A stretch of DNA of 7,579 nt from Actinomycetes bacterium (GTDB taxonomy: Bacteria; Actinomycetota; Actinomycetes; Actinomycetales; Microbacteriaceae), in the NCBI GenBank assembly GCA_023390155.1, contig JAEWDJ010000292.1:1-7579 (forward strand), written 5' to 3'. Numbering within the stretch: position 1 is the first letter of the stretch; each line of letters opens with the position of its first letter. Below are positions 6,076-7,579 of the stretch, one piece after another. Under the pieces are notes generated by a model. That model was given only the letters and a program-made list of their open reading frames with translations, was not told the origin of the DNA and searched no databases. A program made the translations under genes and the position numbers.

Positions 6076-6099
6076 CTTGCAAGCACACAGTGATGTGTG
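6076..6099. promoter_or_regulatory. Two adjacent palindromes, candidate operators
   Basis: CTTGCAAG (6076-6083) is a perfect 8-bp palindrome. Directly abutting it, CACACA-gtga-TGTGTG (6084-6099) is a perfect 6+6 inverted repeat. Both lie just downstream of the proposed transcript start of a sugar-uptake gene, where a repressor would block transcription. CTTGCAAG is reminiscent of sites of actinobacterial LacI-family sugar regulators, from memory and not checked. Confidence 0.5.
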
Positions 6100-6156
6100 A
6101 AGGATAGTTTCATCCCGGGCGGACGCACCGTCCACCACCACATTCCCGGTTTCGAA

Positions 6157-6162
6157 GAGGAG
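6157..6162 (+). promoter_or_regulatory. Ribosome binding site of the solute-binding protein gene
   Basis: GAGGAG lies 8 nt before ATG 6171, within a purine-rich AAGAGGAGA stretch. It fixes the start and contrasts with the two leaderless-looking genes upstream. Confidence 0.75.
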
Positions 6163-6170
6163 ACAGCACC

Positions 6171-7460
6171 ATGAAGAAGCGCTACCTCTCCGTCGCCGCC
6201 GTCACGATCGCAGCACTGGCCCTCACGGCGTGCTCGAGCGGAGGCAGCGGTGACGGAGACTCGGTCGACGCGAAGGGCCAGAAGCTCAGCGTGTGGATCA
6301 TGCAGGGCACCAACCCGGACTCCACCGCCTTCTTCAAGGAGGTCGGCGACGAGTTCAAGAAGGAGACCGGCGCAACGCTCGACGTGCAGTTCGTCCAGTG
6401 GGCCGACGCGCACGACCGGTTCGTCACCTCCATCGCCGGCAACACCACGCCGGACGTCGCCGAGACCGGCACCACCTGGACGGCCGAGTTCGCGGACGCG
6501 GGCGCTCTCGCCCCGATCGGCGACTACGTCGACAAGGCCGGGCTCGAGGACGACCTCGTCAAGGGACTCAAGGAGTCGGGCACCTACGACGGCGAGCTCT
6601 ACGGCATGCCCTGGTACGCCGGCGTCCGCTCGCTCGTCTACCGCGCCGACGTCTTCCAGGAGCTCGGCATCGAGGCTCCGAAGACCTGGGACGACATCGT
6701 CGCCGCCGGCGAGAAGATCAAGGCCGCGAAGCCGGACATGATCCCGTTCGCCGTCCCGGGCACCGCCGAGTTCGGCGTGTACCCGTGGGTCTGGGGCGCG
6801 GGCGGCGAGGTCGCCACCGAGAAGGGCGGCAAGTGGACCTCCGGTCTCGACTCCGCCGCGTCGCGTGAGGGCATCCAGTTCTACACCGACCTCGCCACGA
6901 AGCACGGCTTCTCCACCTCCGGTGCCACCACCTGGAAGGAGACCGACGTGCTCGACAACTTCAACCAGGGCAAGGTGGCCATGGCCATCCAGGGCTCCTG
7001 GACCCCGGCCACGATCGTGCAGAAGGCGCCCGACCTGAAGGGCAAGATCGCCGCGACCCCGATCCCGGGCAAGGACGGCGGCATCAGCCCGTCGGTGCTC
7101 GGCGGCTCGCACCTCAGCATCTTCAACACGGCCAAGAACAAGGACCTGGCCTGGAAGTTCGTCGAGCTGATGACCACGGGCAAGTTCGCTTCCGAGTGGG
7201 CGTCGCAGACCGGCTACTTCTCCGGCCTGAACTCGCTCGTGAAGAAGACCGAGGAGTCGGACGACCCGCTGGTGAAGCCCTTCGCCACCCAGCTCGTCGA
7301 CGGCGGCGCGTCGGTGCCGGTCACCCCGCAGTTCGGCGCGGTGCAGGCCAAGCAGACGACCAACTCGATGATCCAGTCCATCCTCTCCGGGCAGAAGACG
7401 GTCGACCAGGCGACGACCGACGCGGCCAAGGAGATGACCCAGCTGCTGAACGACAAGTAG
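6171..7460 (+). CDS. Extracellular solute-binding lipoprotein, carbohydrate ABC importer
   Basis: This is a family 1 solute-binding protein of a sugar ABC importer. It captures a sugar, probably an oligosaccharide, outside the cell and delivers it to membrane permeases. It has 429 residues, normal for the family. The signal peptide MKKRYLSVAAV... ends in the lipobox LTAC with Cys21 lipidated, followed by a Ser/Gly/Asp linker. The core begins with KLSVWIMQGTNPDS, then EFKKETGATLDVQFVQW, TPDVAETGTTWTAEFADAGAL, GELYGMPWYAGVRSLVYR (141-158), ADVFQELGIEAPKTWDDI and FNQGKVAMAIQGSW (264-277), all typical of the group. The C-terminus is a helix ending QLLNDK. A strong RBS and an own promoter/operator region precede it. 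The next gene starts 4 nt after the stop, as expected for a permease. I cannot tell which sugar is bound, so no gene symbol is given. Confidence 0.93.
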   Translation: MKKRYLSVAAVTIAALALTACSSGGSGDGDSVDAKGQKLSVWIMQGTNPDSTAFFKEVGDEFKKETGATLDVQFVQWADAHDRFVTSIAGNTTPDVAETGTTWTAEFADAGALAPIGDYVDKAGLEDDLVKGLKESGTYDGELYGMPWYAGVRSLVYRADVFQELGIEAPKTWDDIVAAGEKIKAAKPDMIPFAVPGTAEFGVYPWVWGAGGEVATEKGGKWTSGLDSAASREGIQFYTDLATKHGFSTSGATTWKETDVLDNFNQGKVAMAIQGSWTPATIVQKAPDLKGKIAATPIPGKDGGISPSVLGGSHLSIFNTAKNKDLAWKFVELMTTGKFASEWASQTGYFSGLNSLVKKTEESDDPLVKPFATQLVDGGASVPVTPQFGAVQAKQTTNSMIQSILSGQKTVDQATTDAAKEMTQLLNDK

Positions 7461-7464
7461 CCCG

Positions 7465-7579
7465 ATGGCCATCGACGTTCGTCCCGAGACGCCGGCCGTG
7501 CGCACCGCGCGCGGCCGGCGCCCCCGCGCCCCCCCCCCCCCCCCCCCCCCCCACCCCGCCGTGATAGCGGGGTGCCCCC
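7465..7579 (+). CDS. 5' fragment of next gene, probably ABC permease (partial, 3' part unreliable)
   Basis: An ATG 4 nt after the solute-binding protein stop opens a frame with no stop up to the end. The first 22 residues read MAIDVRPETPAVRTARGRRP followed by RA, a basic cytoplasmic N-terminus like those before TM1 of MalF-type permeases. Then a 24-base C run gives polyproline and the sequence loses any protein character. The permease identity is inferred from gene order only. No RBS is evident, so translation may be coupled. Trust the sequence only to about base 7528. Confidence 0.45.
   Translation, partial: MAIDVRPETPAVRTARGRRPRAPPPPPPPHPAVIAGCP
7529..7552. repeat. 24-base homopolymeric C tract
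   Basis: The run of C from 7529 to 7552 lies 27 bases before the end of the sequence and inside the N-terminal codons of a probable permease. Nothing like it occurs elsewhere in the window. It is most simply a sequencing or assembly artefact at a contig end. Confidence 0.85.
7552..7574. repeat. GC-rich inverted repeat at the sequence end
   Basis: CACCCCGC (7552-7559) and GCGGGGTG (7567-7574) are perfect complements around a 7-nt loop. The repeat directly follows the C run and ends the window. It could be a real strong hairpin that stopped sequencing or a fold-back artefact. No T-run follows, so it is not a terminator. Confidence 0.6.

Noticed and set aside
6084..6099. CACACA-gtga-TGTGTG as a CRP/GlxR site
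   Set aside because: The known consensus is TGTGA-N6-TCACA; here the arms are in the opposite order and the spacer is different.
5829..7505. Long minus-strand open frame opposite the solute-binding protein
   Set aside because: Low-complexity Leu/Gly/Val/Arg/Asp translation without motifs; the plus strand carries a textbook solute-binding lipoprotein here.
7552..7574. Hairpin as an intrinsic terminator or attenuator
   Set aside because: It lies beside a suspect homopolymer at the sequence end and is followed by C, not T.
1..7579. CRISPR array, tRNA, rRNA, insertion sequence or prophage signs
   Set aside because: No spaced direct repeats, no cloverleaf-like sequences and no transposase or integrase motifs were seen on either strand.

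Overview
The window is a GC-rich, plus-strand-only stretch, very probably from an actinobacterium of the Microbacterium/Microbacteriaceae type. The reasons are strong G/C bias at third codon positions, GTG starts, ATGA/GTGA gene overlaps, TANNNT boxes placed so that transcription would begin at the start codon (leaderless genes), and a WXG100 protein beside a DUF1023 hydrolase. The genus is inferred from style and recalled relatives, not from a marker gene.

Bases 1-4459 form one tightly packed block. It holds a DUF1023-type alpha/beta hydrolase (possibly cut at its 5' end), two tandem duplicated lipoproteins of unknown function, a WXG100 (ESAT-6-like) protein and a POT-family peptide:proton symporter. 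Junctions are 5 bp or less, or overlap, and the symporter can be read from a GTG that overlaps the WXG100 stop. The first four genes look like an exported or cell-surface module: a WXG100 protein with a C-terminal YxxxD signal, a hydrolase with a long helical N-terminal region, and two membrane-anchored lipoproteins. No ESX/T7SS ATPase lies in the window, so the secretion route and the hydrolase's substrate are unknown. The peptide transporter may simply share the transcript.

Bases 4460-6000 hold an unrecognised 167-residue protein and a LysR-type regulator. Both look leaderless, with a TANNNT-like box ending exactly 6 nt before the ATG. For the LysR gene the box sits inside a perfect 8+8 bp inverted repeat that overlaps the start codon, a strong candidate autoregulatory operator.

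Bases 6001-7579 start with a regulated-looking intergenic region: a TANNNT promoter followed directly by two palindromes. It precedes a lipoprotein solute-binding protein of a carbohydrate ABC importer. The next gene, presumably a permease, begins 4 nt after its stop. It is interrupted at about 7529 by a 24-base C run and a GC-rich hairpin at the end of the sequence; this last part looks like an assembly artefact and should not be trusted as coding sequence.

There are no RNA genes, insertion sequences, CRISPR arrays or convincing terminators.
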